Assembly (NCBI GenBank): GCA_036365145.1
Contig: JAEOAD010000029.1
Span: 25,475,001-25,539,000, forward strand
Source: Orientallactaga sibirica
Lineage: Eukaryota; Chordata; Mammalia; Rodentia; Dipodidae
Length of the DNA stretch: 64,000 nt
Direction of reading: 5' to 3'
The notes under the pieces were generated by a model. It did not search any database, was not told the origin of the DNA, and was given only the letters and a program-made list of their open reading frames with translations. How positions within the stretch are numbered: position 1 is the stretch's first letter; every line of letters begins with the position of its first letter. Below, in pieces: positions 47,283 to 58,394 of this stretch. Made by a program: the position numbers and the translations under genes.

Positions 47283-47894
47283 GAGATGTTTTTGTATGGA
47301 GACAGGAGACTCAGGAGAAAGCTAGCTTCATATAGGCAGTATGAGTTAGGGACAGGAGCCCCAAGAGAGGACCAGAAAATTCCAACCTGCCTTGGCAGGG
47401 ATGGAACTCGTGCCTGATCCAGTTTTACTCACAAAGGCTACTCTGCTGCCTCCAAAGTCTAGCACACTACCTAGGTAGGCTAACCATTGGTTTAGCCCCT
47501 TGAATCAGCAAATCTATCTGACAAAGTCTGAAAAAAAATCTGACAAAATAATCCATTGTTAATTGATTATAAAGGGTTTTCCATACTAATCTCTGTCCTC
47601 TCTCTGCCCTGTGATTGCTGGATACATGTGTGTTTCGCTGTGTCCCACCCAGTTTGGCTTGCTGGGGAATAGCAGAGCACTTCTTCTTGGCCTGGGTAGC
47701 ATTTTGCTTGCCTTCTATATGCATTGTGCTTTGGGGTACCTTCTATCTTTGATTAAATGTATGAATAAATTTTGTTCAACCTCTGAGCCTACCATGTGTA
47801 TATTTCCTCTAAACTCTAGATCTAACGCATGCATATTTCCTTTAAACTCTGGGCCTGTTACATGTATAATTTCTCTAAACTTAGGGTAACCATA
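47283..47894. other. Intergenic sequence
   Basis: The region 47590-47890 has repeated short phrases ('atgtgtatatttcctctaaactct', 'gcatgcatatttcctttaaactctgg', 'catgtataatttctctaaact'): three diverged units of about 38 bases at 47794-47884. No gene recognised. Confidence 0.5.
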
Positions 47895-48229
47895 TGTAGT
47901 AGTTAGAATGTATGGACATATGGACTCGGGTATTTTATCAAAATTGAGTTTGCAGCTTCAGCCCCTAGCAGGCAGACTCTTGCTACAGGGTACTTGTCAC
48001 TGGGGGTGGATCTGAATTCCAGTCCAAAATATACAGAGAGTTTTGAGCTTGCTGCTTTTGGTGTTTGCTTGCTATAGTTTTTCTCTCTGCTTGGATGTAT
48101 AGAAGTAAACAGCTTCTTCCACCATTGATGGAAAGTCTCCTGGATCTGTAAGCTTGAAATAAATCCCTTCCTCCTATAAACTTTGTCTGTTTGGAAGTTT
48201 ACCCCAGCATTATGGAGCTGACTGCAACA
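47895..48229 (+). repeat. 5' LTR of MaLR element (copy 2)
   Basis: Begins tgtagtagttagaatg and ends gctgactgcaaca; contains 'cttgaaataaatcccttcctcctataaac', a polyadenylation-like stretch. Confidence 0.85.
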
Positions 48230-49484
48230 TAATTTATTACCAGAGAGTTGGTGTCTTGTGGAGAGGAATCGAACCATGTGGATTTTTGTGTGTTGAAATT
48301 GATGTCCTCAAGGAATGTTAATATAGTTTATAGTTGTGACTGAAGATGTCTTCCATAGTGGTAAGCCAATTATATGGGCTATTTTGGTGAGAGTTTGAAA
48401 ATGCTAAATGCAGAGAGAATTGTGCTGGATTGTGAACTTTTAAAGGGGAAGGAGAGACTGCATAGAACTTAGTTTGAACTGGGCCACTGACATAAAGGCT
48501 GGCTGCTGCTCATGCCCAGAGAATTTGATCAAGGTTGAATTTGAAAGTCATAGACTGCTGTGCTAGATGGAAAATATAGAACTGAAAGATGTAGGGTTTA
48601 TCACAGAAAAAAGTGTAAGCAAGTTTGGCACAGAGGCTGGTTTAAGGTTATTGATGCTGCTATTGTCAAGCAGATTACCTCCATTAAGTGTAGGCCAACT
48701 GCTTATCATGGAAACAATGAAAAGATGCCTGAGGTGATGTACTTCCAAGTAAGACCGAATGGTAGAACATCAAACTCTTATACAATGAGATGACTGAGAG
48801 GAAGAAACTTGATCTTCAATGTCATGATTTATTTCTTCCCTGAATTAACAAAATGGCTTTGCCACTGTACACCTGCTGTTGGTATTAGAAGCATGAAAAT
48901 GCATGGAAATAGATCATGAAGTGTACAGTTCCAGGAGTCATTGCTGAGATGTTGCATGGGAAGCAGGATGATATTCCTGTTTGTAAAAAATGAAAAGGTC
49001 CGTTATGGAGCAGATGGACCATGGTTTGCAAAAGAGATCCAAAGATGTGTTGGATATACCAGCCCTATGAAAAGGCTAGCATGGAGTGCTACTGGCTTAG
49101 GATGGAAGTTTTCTCCCAGCTACTTATTCCAGCTGGAGGAATAGAAATTGAAAATCCAGAGACTGTCATCTCTGACTATGAATATTGAACTTGAACTTCA
49201 GGTGTTTGATGGTATCTAATGGTTATTAATCTTACATTAGTCTAATCTCTCCTTGTTATGCCTTATTTCAATAGAAATGTTTACTCTGTGACATTATGTG
49301 TTGGAAATATGCAACTTGTTTTGATTTCATAGGACTCACAGTTAAGAGACAGTCTTAAAACTCAGGTGAGACTTGGGACTTAGGAACGGTCTTAAAGTTG
49401 GCAAAGCTTATAGGAACTTGAAGCTGAATTGAATGCAATTTGCAATGTGAGATGATTATGAGATGATGGAGACCAGGGGCAAAA

Positions 49485-49799
49485 TGTGTAGTTTGAATAT
49501 ATGACCCCAGAGATTCAGGTGTTTTGTTAAAATTGAATTTGCAGCTTCAGCTCCTAGTAGACAGACTCCTGCTACAGGGGACATGTTGGTATGCACAGAG
49601 TTTTTGATCTCTGGCAGTGACCCTGCATGCTGCTTTCTGGTGTTTGCTTGCTCAACTTTTTCTCTCTGCTTGAATGTATGGAAACACTTTCTTCTGCTAT
49701 TGATGGGACTTCCCCTGGATCTTCAAGCTTGAAATAAATCCCTTCTTCCCATGAACTGGGTCAGTTTATAAGTTGTCCCAGCATTGTGGAGCTGCAACA
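49485..49799 (+). repeat. 3' LTR of MaLR element (copy 2)
   Basis: Begins tgtgtagtttgaatat and ends gagctgcaaca; it shares 'gcagcttcagc', 'cttgaaataaatcccttc' and the 'cagcattgtggagctg' end with the 5' LTR. Confidence 0.85.
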
Positions 49800-49804
49800 C
49801 CATG

Positions 49805-50585
49805 GGTGTAACTTTCTTTAGTACCTATTTCTCATCTGAATTTCCTGGTCTCTGCTTTAGTCATTTTCCTCTGCTACTTTTGCTTAAGGCACTGAATCTC
49901 TTAACTTTCTTCCATATGGAGGCACAGGGGAAATGCTGTGCCTCCCATATGAGTGTGGGTTTCTTCTAAATCTCTCTACACAAGCTACTAGAGCCTGTCT
50001 TCCATATGCTTGTGACTCTTCTGCAGCATTTTCCTAGATCCCAATTTCCTTTAAATAGACCACACATTTTATGATTTCTTCCTAAATAAACTCAATATTT
50101 CACAATTTATTATTCTTAAGTCCATTTTTATCAATTCTTTGTTAAAAATAAGATAAGGACAAAAAAATTGGTCCTCATAAACTTGGGAGAGCCTTCATTA
50201 ACCCCAAACTCCTGTATCAGTGGGACCCTCAGAAGCTTCCAAACAATAGCCTCCAAAGCTGTATATCCTCCATTGGGTTTATGGTAACATATTATTCCAG
50301 AAAGAAAAGCTCTTTGTTTTCTCTTTCATATCACCTGAATGTTGACTTCTAAATAAAGCGCAGACCCCAACAGTACGGCAAAAGAGCCAAACAAACCTAA
50401 TAAAAAAAACTTGATTTTCTACTAAGTGGCATTAGAGGGAATAATTAAATACAGTTTGTTTGCTAAGTTTGCTGCTTCAGGGGAAGAAAATGTGTTCCAT
50501 AATGAGCTGCTTGGGCTTGTATTTGGACAGAGCCAGTTAAATGTAATTAATCAAAATAGAATCCCAATTTCAAGAGTCATGTGGG
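49805..50585. other. Intergenic sequence
   Basis: Nothing recognised. Confidence 0.45.
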
Positions 50586-50590
50586 ATAAC

Positions 50591-51017
50591 TGTAAGGTTT
50601 GGGAGTAACCAAGACCATGGAAACCACTCTGAGGCAAAGAGGAAAGTTTTTATTCTGGAAAAGCATGGGTTGCCAGGGCTGGCTCACAAGAGAGGAGCAC
50701 AGCCAACCTGAGTTTTTAGGTAGTGGGCTTTATAGGGCTTTTGCATTTGGGGGAATGTGAGGAAGGGAAAACAACTTGTTAAACTGAATAAAAAAGGTTC
50801 CTTTAGGGGAGATCTAAGATAGCCAGCAAAAGAAGAGTGACCAGGTGACTTAGGAGATAAGGGGGCAGGAAACCATGACCTGGGGCATCGTTAGGCCAGG
50901 AAGAGATTAATGGCTGGGTGGTTTCTTGAGGAATGTGGATAATCCACTTCCTTATGCCTCTGTTACCATGCTGCTGTTTTTGGTGACTTCATCTTAGTAT
51001 CCCATCCTGACCTAGAA
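50591..51017 (-). mobile_element. Probable solo LTR, antisense
   Basis: The left end tgtaaggtttggg fits an LTR terminus. On the minus strand a TATA-like tataaag (50728-50736 area) precedes an aataaaa signal (50649-50654). A candidate 5-bp duplication (ataac) lies at 50586-50590 and 51018-51022, but the right terminus then reads ...ctagaa rather than CA, so that end may be mutated or misplaced. Class not determined. Confidence 0.5.
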
Positions 51018-51039
51018 ATAACATAGTCACCACAATATG

Positions 51040-51660
51040 TGTAGGGACACTAGAGAATGCACAGTAGTTTTTACCCAAGACTCATTTGTTCAGATATACA
51101 GTTAACCATATACAAAAATTAAGTCAATTAGAATTCTAGCACATTCCATATCTGATTCACTGAGGTTTACAATTCTCCAGTGAAGATATATATTGAAGTT
51201 ATAACCTTTTCCTCTTTGATGTTCTCACTCTCACTGAACGGAATTTATCATCTATGAGTAAGTTTAAACTTAGTGTTGACTGAGGACAGATGATCTTGTG
51301 GATACATCTGAAATATAATGTGTTAAAAATGAATCTTAATCTAAATTTGGGTAGATTACAGAGAATTTAAGCATTATTGATCAATTGTTGTAAAGTGAAT
51401 GATCCAGAATGACTTACTAGGAAAAAAAAAAGTGATTAACTTAACTGACAGGGGAGTTGTCATGATCAAGATAAAGTGATGAATTGAGGTTGACTTAGAA
51501 ATAGGTTTGTTTGATGAGGAGAAGGGGATATGAGAGAATACACAGAAGTACAATGCAGTGCAACTTGGTGTGAAGGAAGAGACAGCATAGATCCCCAGTG
51601 CCGGTCCTCTCCCTTGTCTTCTTATGAAGACAAAACAGAGTCCTTTGTATGATTTAGGCT
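51040..51660. other. AT-rich intergenic sequence
   Basis: Nothing recognised. Confidence 0.4.
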
Positions 51661-51664
51661 TTAG

Positions 51665-51888
51665 GTGCTTGGTATATAGCTTTTTAAATGTTGTGATATA
51701 ATCCCTCCATGTCTAGTCTCTCCAGTGTTTTGATCACAAAGGTGTGTTGTATTTTGTTGAAGTCCTTCTCTGCATCAATTGACATGAGCATATGGTTCTT
51801 GTATTTAAGATTATATATGTGGTATACTATGGTAATTGACTTCCATATGTTGAACCAACCCAGCTTCAATGCAAAAGACACAGCTCTC
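51665..51888 (-). mobile_element. L1 ORF2 reverse-transcriptase fragment, antisense (part 1)
   Basis: On the minus strand a readable stretch '..SIDAEKDFNKIQHTFVIKTL' matches the L1 reverse-transcriptase segment around 'DAEKAFDKIQH'. The plus text 'ctttctgcatcaattgacatgagcatatgg'-like and 'ccatatgttgaaccaaccc' is typical antisense L1. It is broken at about 51880 by the next insert and resumes at 52396. Confidence 0.85.
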
Positions 51889-52395
51889 ACCTCAAAGAGG
51901 ATAAGAGTTAATTCTGGAGCCAAATATGAGTGACCATGGCCTGGGAACACAGATTTATGTTACCCCAAGTTCCATGTTCCAATGTCTTAACAATTTCATG
52001 AAGGTTTTATAGTCACAGAACAAAAGAAAGTCATAAATCAAGGAACTTTTCAAATACATTGGCTGACCATCAGGTGAACAGGTTACAGTGAAGCTGGGAC
52101 ATCTCCACCATAGGCCTCAGATGCTATCTGATGACATTCTTAGCCCTTGGGTTGGTAGAAGGTGAGGTCTGTTCTTGAATTTCAAAAAGGATTACACCTG
52201 ATCAAGTGATCATCACCAGGATGTTAGTTCAGACACAGAGGTGGGCAATAAATGGCTATTAAAGGGCTAAAGGTAGCCCAAGGTAATTTGGCTCTGACTG
52301 GAAGCATTCCATCTCTCTGGGATCACAGCTTTATTGGTCCATTTAGCCTTGCTGGAAGTAGGTGCAGCAGATAGAGCTGTTTACTAGAAACTTTA
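51889..52395 (-). mobile_element. LTR-like insertion inside the L1 fragment
   Basis: About 507 bases with no L1 similarity split a continuous L1 sequence ('gaaccaacccagc' before, 'accagcatccctgtaatgaagcc' after), repeating ccagc on both sides. The minus strand contains 'ggccatggtcactcatatttggctccagaatt', text like the R region of ERVL/MaLR-type LTRs. The exact ends and class are uncertain because the expected TG...CA ends do not sit at the duplication. Confidence 0.55.
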
Positions 52396-52740
52396 GTTCA
52401 TACCAGCATCCCTGTAATGAAGCCTACTTGATTAATGTGGATAATGCTTTTGATGTATTGTTCAGTTCAGTTCATGAGGATTTTGTTCAGGATTTTTGAA
52501 TCTAAGTTCATCAGGGATATAGGCCTACAGTTTTATATATGTCTACTTTTGGTATTAGGATGATGCTACCTTTATATAAGGAGCTGAAGAGCATTCCCTG
52601 TTTTCCCATTATGTGAAAAAGCTTGAGAAAAAGTAGTTTCAGTTCTTTTATGAAGATTTGATAGAATTTGGCTGAGAATCTATTGAGGTCTCTCCAGTTT
52701 GCTTCAATTAAGTTAATCCTAGTGATGACAGCTGTCCCCT
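52396..52740 (-). mobile_element. L1 ORF2 reverse-transcriptase fragment, antisense (part 2)
   Basis: The text 'gcatccctgtaatgaagcctacttgattaatgtgg', 'tgaggattttgttcaggatttttgaatctaagttcatcagggatataggcctacag' and 'ggtattaggatgatgctacc' are hallmarks of antisense mammalian L1 ORF2. It continues part 1 across the insert. Confidence 0.9.
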
Positions 52741-53130
52741 ATAAGAGATGATTCTGCTCAATTTCATTTATGCCATTGTTAGTGTTTTGATGATTTCCTT
52801 CCAGTTCAGCCATTCACTTGGTCAGGTAAATAAGCCTATTGTGCTTTCATTTTGGGATTCAATTTCTGTTGTCTCCTCTATGTTTTCATTGGAGACTTCC
52901 ATTGTGCAACTAGACAACCTTGGTGAAGATCTCCCTGTCTTTGCTTTGTTTTGCTTTTTCATGGGGTCTATTCATATTGGGGCAAAAGTCTGTTTTATGA
53001 AGGAGGAAGCAAGTTATTGTTTTCCTTCTAGAATCTTCAGTGAGTGTTCAGTTTTGGTCTTGAACCAGATTGGAGAAGGATGGCATTATATCCACAGATG
53101 TGAGGGTTGTGAAGGTTGAAAGTATACCTG
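52741..53130. other. Unassigned sequence between L1 fragment and GC-rich block
   Basis: It carries a 123-codon plus-strand open frame with no recognised domain. Because it adjoins an antisense L1, it may be a 5' L1 region of a lineage-specific type, but I cannot show this. Confidence 0.35.
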
Positions 53131-53534
53131 CAGCTGTGGGCTTGGGGCTGATAGTCCAACTAAGTTTGAAGGTCTGGAATCTCTTTAGCCAACCATAGCC
53201 TCCACTGTGGGGTTTATGGGCTGTAGCACTTGCACTTTCTCCCGTACTATACCCAGCTAAGCAGGTAGTTGAGGAATCACTTGTACCTCTTGATGGGTGG
53301 TTGCCAGATATTCCTGTGCTCCCAGTCTGAGGCAGGACTGATATCACAAGAGGTCCCCAGTAAGTGGATGCCAGCAGTGTGGAGGAGGAGGTAGGGGCAG
53401 GAAGGTTGTGTGCAGCACTGAGTTCCAAAGACCTGTCTGGAGTCTGGAGGCAGCCAAGGTCCAAATGAGATGCTGAGACAGGAAGTGTGTGGTGGGAGGG
53501 GGACCCACCAAGGCATTGGTGGCACGGATTGGGT
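53131..53534. other. GC-rich block preceding the minisatellite
   Basis: Much richer in G/C than its surroundings, with G-rich runs ('gtgtgtggtgggagggggaccc'). Minus-strand open frames of 152-170 codons cover it, rich in Ser/Thr/Pro and without any domain I know; they continue into the repeats and look spurious. Confidence 0.45.
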
Positions 53535-53925
53535 GCATAGGCCCCAAACACACCGCTCACTGGCCCTGAGCCACCTCTCCCTCCACCTGCAGCACACAGA
53601 CCCCAAACATGCTGTGCCCTTCACCAGCCCAGCATGTACAAGTCCCAAACACAATGGCACTCTGAATGCAAAGGTCCCAAACATGCCCCACTCTTCACCT
53701 TCCCAGAGCTCACAGGCCCCAAAGATGCTGGCCACAAATATGGGAGCACCTCACCAGCCCAGAATGCAAAGGTCCCAAAAATACCATGCTCCTCCCCCTC
53801 CTAGAGAACACAGGCCCCAAGCATACTGCCCCCTCACCTGACGGGAATGCATAGGTCCCAAATATGCTGTGCCCCTCACCAGCCTGGAGTGTACAAACCC
53901 TAAACACCCAAGCACCTCCAGAATC
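53535..53925. repeat. Degenerate GC-rich minisatellite, about 9 units of about 40 bp
   Basis: Units begin 'ca(c/a/t)aggyccca aa' near 53536, 53592, 53638, 53670, 53711, 53767, 53809, 53850 and 53892, with typical ends 'ccctcaccagcc..gaatg'. Types alternate: one starts cacaggcccc, the next caaaggtccc, suggesting an 80-100 bp dimer as the higher-order unit. Lengths vary from about 32 to 56 bases. No known gene. Confidence 0.8.
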
Positions 53926-53929
53926 AATA

Positions 53930-55253
53930 TATGTTCTTCTTAAAGGAAGTCCTATATATGCTATATATATCTAGTTCTTTAATTCTTATTATCTGTAGAA
54001 TTTCAAAATTACATTATAATTTATAAGTAGTAAAATCATACTGTTTCTTCAGTAACATTTCCTGTAATACTACTGGTCATGAGCCCTAGGAGTGTAATGT
54101 CTGTTGGTGTCTGGCTAAATGCATATACTATGCTCACCAAACTGCCCAATAAGCACTTCTCAATGTTCATACTAATATATTGACGCTACTCTCACTTTTG
54201 GATTAGAGACGCTTCTCTTTTCAGCTGGCTATATGTTTTATTCACTCTCTAATAATATCAATAATATGTCAGTAGAGATAGCATTTAGATAGTTTGTTTG
54301 AAGAAACTGGAAAAATATTTCTTATATAAGAAACTTTTGAATATGATCCATTAATGAGAGTAGACCTCATGACACCCGAATATATTCTGAATATATATCT
54401 GAATATATTTCCAAATACTGACACATGCTCTCTCTTTTGATGTGCTTTTCCTTCCAGTAAAATAAAGTCATTTGTTTTCTATTTCTTAATTGTTTTCTGG
54501 GCATAAAAATGAAATCAACAAATTATGTAGTAATTTTCTTTCTTATAGACATAATGTGTTTAATCAAGATATAAAGAGGTGGTTGTATACATGTTTGATA
54601 ACACATTCCTGAAAAGTGAAAGAATTTGGAAAGAAATTGGTAATTTAGTTAATCTTTGTCCTTTTATTTTTCTTTTGCAAATCTTAAAATATAAAAGAGT
54701 GACTTGTCAATATTCTATTTTTTCTTTGAATATTCTTCCAAGTACGTCTATATAAGAGATTCCCTAGGCAGAAGATGTGTTTTCTGGAACGAAGACAAAC
54801 TTAAGAATAGTTTCCCAGTATAAAGGTGGCTGATGCTTTGCCATGTTCTCCACTTATGAAGCCACGTGTGTAATCAGTAAAAGTGAGCACATGGTGGCTG
54901 TGATGCTTCACAAAAAATGTGAAATATTTCACCTTCTTAACATGAAGCAGTGCCAGTTTTCATTTAGCCAAACACTCTCCTGTGAGGATAGCCTCAGTTT
55001 AGCCCTTCTCCACATTTTAGCCTCCCAGCCAGAAGCATGCTCATTTGTCCTTGGGAGGAACATTGAACTGTGGATGGTTTCAACTTGAAAGCATTTTGTT
55101 TGCTGGAGTAATAGAGCCTCAGATCTTAAGCATAGAGGTATGTATTCAAAGCAGAAAATATTTAAGAATCTACCCCTTTAATAGGATAGCATAGTCATGT
55201 GCTAAAATTCCCCACTTCCATCTTTTGGTAATAGCTGGGTAATGCAATGCCCA

Positions 55254-55255
<2 letters not shown>
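53930..55255. other. AT-rich intergenic sequence
   Basis: Nothing recognised. Confidence 0.5.
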
Positions 55256-55257
<2 letters not shown>

Positions 55258-55288
<31 letters not shown>

Positions 55289-55560
55289 AGCACTTTAATT
55301 ATAGTGTAACCTGCCTACACTTGGGAAATCTTAAAAGTATTTCAGTCCAGTCTCACCTGCTCTTTAGAAGGGTATGACATATAATAAATCCATGGAAGTA
55401 AAGTGAGAGATAAGAGAGTTCAGGTATTTCTAAAAAATATCAATATCGTCCTCCAATGGATGTATAAAGAAGGCATTTGGAAATAAATGATATAAGACAT
55501 TCAGTGAGAAAGTGTGTACCTCCTAAAGTACATATGGTGAAAAGATGAATGAAGGACATC
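55258..55560 (-). mobile_element. Possible retroposed transcript 3' end (antisense)
   Basis: A run of about 29 T (55258-55286) is followed on the minus strand by an attaaa signal about 10 bases upstream of the would-be poly(A). That is the layout of a processed retrocopy or a retroposed 3'UTR. The parent gene is not recognised, no coding part is evident, no target duplication was found, and the right end is a guess. Confidence 0.35.
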
Positions 55561-55584
55561 TAGGAAGGAAAGCAGCATGTCCAG

Positions 55585-55850
55585 CACAGTAAACCAGACA
55601 ACCCCTAACAGTAATAGGAGAGGAAGTAAAGAGCAAACAATAGCCCAAGCAATCAGAAAACAACCAACAAAAGTACAGAGCTTAGTAGACTTCTCTCAGT
55701 TTTACATGTCAATGACCTCCTCATGCCAATAAAGATACACAACCGGGATGACGGGATTAAGAAACTAGACCTATCTGTAAAGTCCTAGACACATGCTTCC
55801 AGAAATCTTACATTCTCTTAGACTTGTGTGATACTCAAAAGTTTCCTGCT
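55585..55850 (+). mobile_element. L1 fragment around the start of ORF2, sense
   Basis: The text 'cacagtaaaccagacaacccctaacagtaataggagagg', 'cccaagcaatcagaaaacaaccaacaaaa', 'catgtcaatgacctcctcatgccaataaagatacacaa' and 'gggattaagaaactagacc' parallels the region just before and at the L1 ORF2 endonuclease start ('NVNGL...' segment). Frames are broken. Confidence 0.65.
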
Positions 55851-55859
55851 CCTGTACAA

Positions 55860-56410
55860 CGAAGGAAAATACATATGTCAAGAAGTAAGGTGATAACAAA
55901 GGGAAGGAGTTTTTTTACTACTAGGAAATTATTTGAGATTTATTTTTAATGGGCAAATAGCTAAAAAAGAGCCCATTAAGCCAATCACTCTCAAATCTTA
56001 GCAAATATCAAAAGCAGAAAGATGACTTGTCATAACAGAAATCATTTTAGGGGAATAAAACTGTGTGAGAGCATACCTGTGGAGAAGCCCACACAGCTTG
56101 AGTTGAGGACTTAAGCCATAATCACCTAGCTAAGCTGCCTCCAGATTTCTGACCCTAAGAAACTGAGAGGGAGTCAAAATGTGTTAAGTAACAAGGTCTT
56201 GGTATATATTCTTAAAACAGATCAATAATATAACACCATGTGAGGCTGTATGTAAAAGTCCTAACTGAAAAAAACTATAGACAAAGACTCAGAATAAACT
56301 GTAATTGAAACCTCAACTTGTTATATCAGAATAATGACAAGTATGAAGTAACTTTAATGAATATTAATGGTGCTACCAAATTGCTTAAATCAAAGACTAC
56401 GAAGCCAGAT
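55860..56410. other. AT-rich intergenic sequence
   Basis: Nothing recognised; it may include further decayed L1. Confidence 0.4.
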
Positions 56411-56412
56411 TT

Positions 56413-56413
<1 letters not shown>

Positions 56414-56448
<35 letters not shown>

Positions 56449-56535
56449 TAAAAATGGATATGTATATATGATATAATATATACCTATATATGTATATATG
56501 TACACATATATATGTCTATATGTATGTGTGTGTGC
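56414..56535. repeat. (TA)n and TATATG-rich microsatellite
   Basis: About 32 bases of pure TA followed by TATATG/TATGTG variants to about 56532. Confidence 0.95.
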
Positions 56536-56612
56536 TTATGTTTGAACCCATGGCTAACAATTGCATGTTAGACAAAAGCTTTGTACCATTGAGCTATAAC
56601 TCCATCCAATAA
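56536..56612 (-). mobile_element. ID-like SINE head fragment, antisense
   Basis: 'tttgaacccatggctaacaattgcatgttagacaaaagctttgtaccattgagctataactcc' is a decayed reverse complement of the tRNA-derived ID head. Confidence 0.5.
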
Positions 56613-57230
56613 TCCATTTATACTTTTGGAAAACTTTGTGAGGAAAAAAAATTTTATAACTCTGTGTTTAATGAACAAGAGAAAATTTTAGTAAAAACAT
56701 ATTCATCTTTCAAATGCAAAACATTTCTATGTAATTAAAGTTGATTGGCTTCCCAAAGCACAATTGTCAAGATGTAAAATCATCAATTATGATTGTATAG
56801 GTATATTAAAATGTCATTACCTTTGTTAGCTATTCAAAATTTATTCTGTAATCACACCTTGTTTTCCCTATAAATTATTGTAGTAGAATATTTGAAATTA
56901 TATTTGGAAGCCAATATGATGATGGCAAGGTCTTCAAAGTTTTAGATATATGAAGCTATGTGTCCATGTATATTTATTTGAGATAGCTATATATATAAAA
57001 TCATAGAACATATTTCCTGAAACATTTGTATGCATTTAAATATTTTCCAAAAATTAAAAACACATTTACTTCAAATAATAGTGTTGTACACAAAGCCTCC
57101 CCAAACTTAAGAATAAATGCTTCAGGGTACTCATATAGTCTTTGGTTCAGAATATGGTTAAAAAAAAAAACAAACAGAAACTATGTTACATAATAGGCTG
57201 AGTCTCATCTGGGTGTTCGTTCACTCTCCA
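56613..57230. other. AT-rich intergenic sequence
   Basis: Nothing recognised. Confidence 0.45.
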
Positions 57231-57234
57231 TGTT

Positions 57235-57480
57235 AGCATGTTAGTGCTGCTATAACAAAATACTTAAGACTGTATGAATTCAGAACAGATATTAAGTTCT
57301 TATAATTTTAAAGCTGATAAGTCCACAACTATGAAAAATAGAGATATGACAGAAGAGGACACGAACCTTGGTTGGGAGGATAGAAAAGAATTTGTGAAGA
57401 CAACATTATTTGAAACTATCTGGGGTAATGTAGAGATTTGAGATATAAAAAGAGGAAGATTAAAGTTTGTTTTTCAAGAT
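57235..57480 (-). mobile_element. Possible old MaLR LTR, antisense
   Basis: 'agtgctgctataacaaaatacttaagactg' resembles the antisense start of MaLR-type LTRs; the remainder is strongly decayed. Confidence 0.35.
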
Positions 57481-57982
57481 AAGGAACATACATAATATCC
57501 ATGTAGTCTCATTAGGGAAAATATATTATGTATAAAGAGATGGACATTTAAGAATAGAAAAATACTGTCACAAATCAGTGAGGCCTGTGCTCTTTTGAAG
57601 AGCATGTTTAATTTCAGTAATATGGTACTAGCATGAAGGGAGAAGAGCTTCAAGAAATTGTCACAGTTTGTAAATGGGGAAGGAAAGCGTGAAAAGGAAA
57701 GCAAAGGAGCAATGAAATTTACATGGAGTTTCTTGTTATTGGTTGAATTATATTTATTATTTATTCTAGTCAAGTCAATTTCTCCAGCTGTAGTCAAACA
57801 GACTCTCCAAGTCATAGTATTTTCTAAAGAAACAACAGATAAAGATCTTTCTTCTCTGCTATTCCCTTATTTCTGCTCTGAAATTTCTACAGTAGCCTAG
57901 AAAAATGTTGTTATCTATTGTAGCTTGTGATTAGTATACAGTTGGAAAGTAAAATCATTCATTAGAAATAAAATAAATTTAA

Positions 57983-58075
57983 ATAACATTTTGTGCCACA
58001 CACCTGCAATCTCAGTATCCAAAGGTCTAAGGCAGCAGGACTGAAAGTTTGACACCATAGTGAGACACTACTCCA
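57983..58075 (+). mobile_element. B1-like SINE fragment, old
   Basis: 'tttgtgccacacacctgcaatctcagtatcc' then 'aaggcagcagg' and 'catagtgagac' follow B1 order, and CA/TG-rich text follows. Confidence 0.45.
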
Positions 58076-58394
58076 CAGATGTGTATGTGTGTGTGCCTGT
58101 GTGTGTTTATGGATATGTGATGAAACTTTCACCCAGTGTTCATTGTACATATGCAATGCTCACATATCCCTTAGCATATTTTGGTTATCCTCTAAGATGT
58201 GAGACAAAGAGATCTTTCATAGAAACTAAGTGAGAGTATTAATGTCAATCTTTATATTAAATATAATAACTGAATAGACATGCATGTTATAAATTACATG
58301 TATTATTACCTGACATATCTCATAGCTTACACATTTAAAGCTAGGTTTCAACTCAGCAATATTCACAGGTGAAATTTAGGGAAATGGATGCATT

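Larger units (their letters stand above)
47895..49799 (+). mobile_element. Complete MaLR-type non-autonomous LTR retrotransposon (second copy)
   Basis: LTRs at 47895-48229 and 49485-49799 flank a 1,255-bp non-coding interior that matches in order the interior of the 32.2-kb element (for example 'ccatgtggatttt', 'cagagaatttgatcaagg', 'gactcacagttaagagacagtctta'). It has a primer-site-like 'attaccagagagttgg' after the 5' LTR and a purine tract 'gaccaggggcaaaa' before the 3' LTR. Five-base flanks ccata (47890-47894) and ccatg (49800-49804) match at 4 of 5. Confidence 0.85.

Noticed and set aside
53048..53735. Overlapping 152-170 codon minus-strand open frames in the GC-rich block
   Set aside because: They exist because the block is GC-rich and partly repetitive. 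They overlap one another in different frames, have no known domain, and run into the minisatellite.
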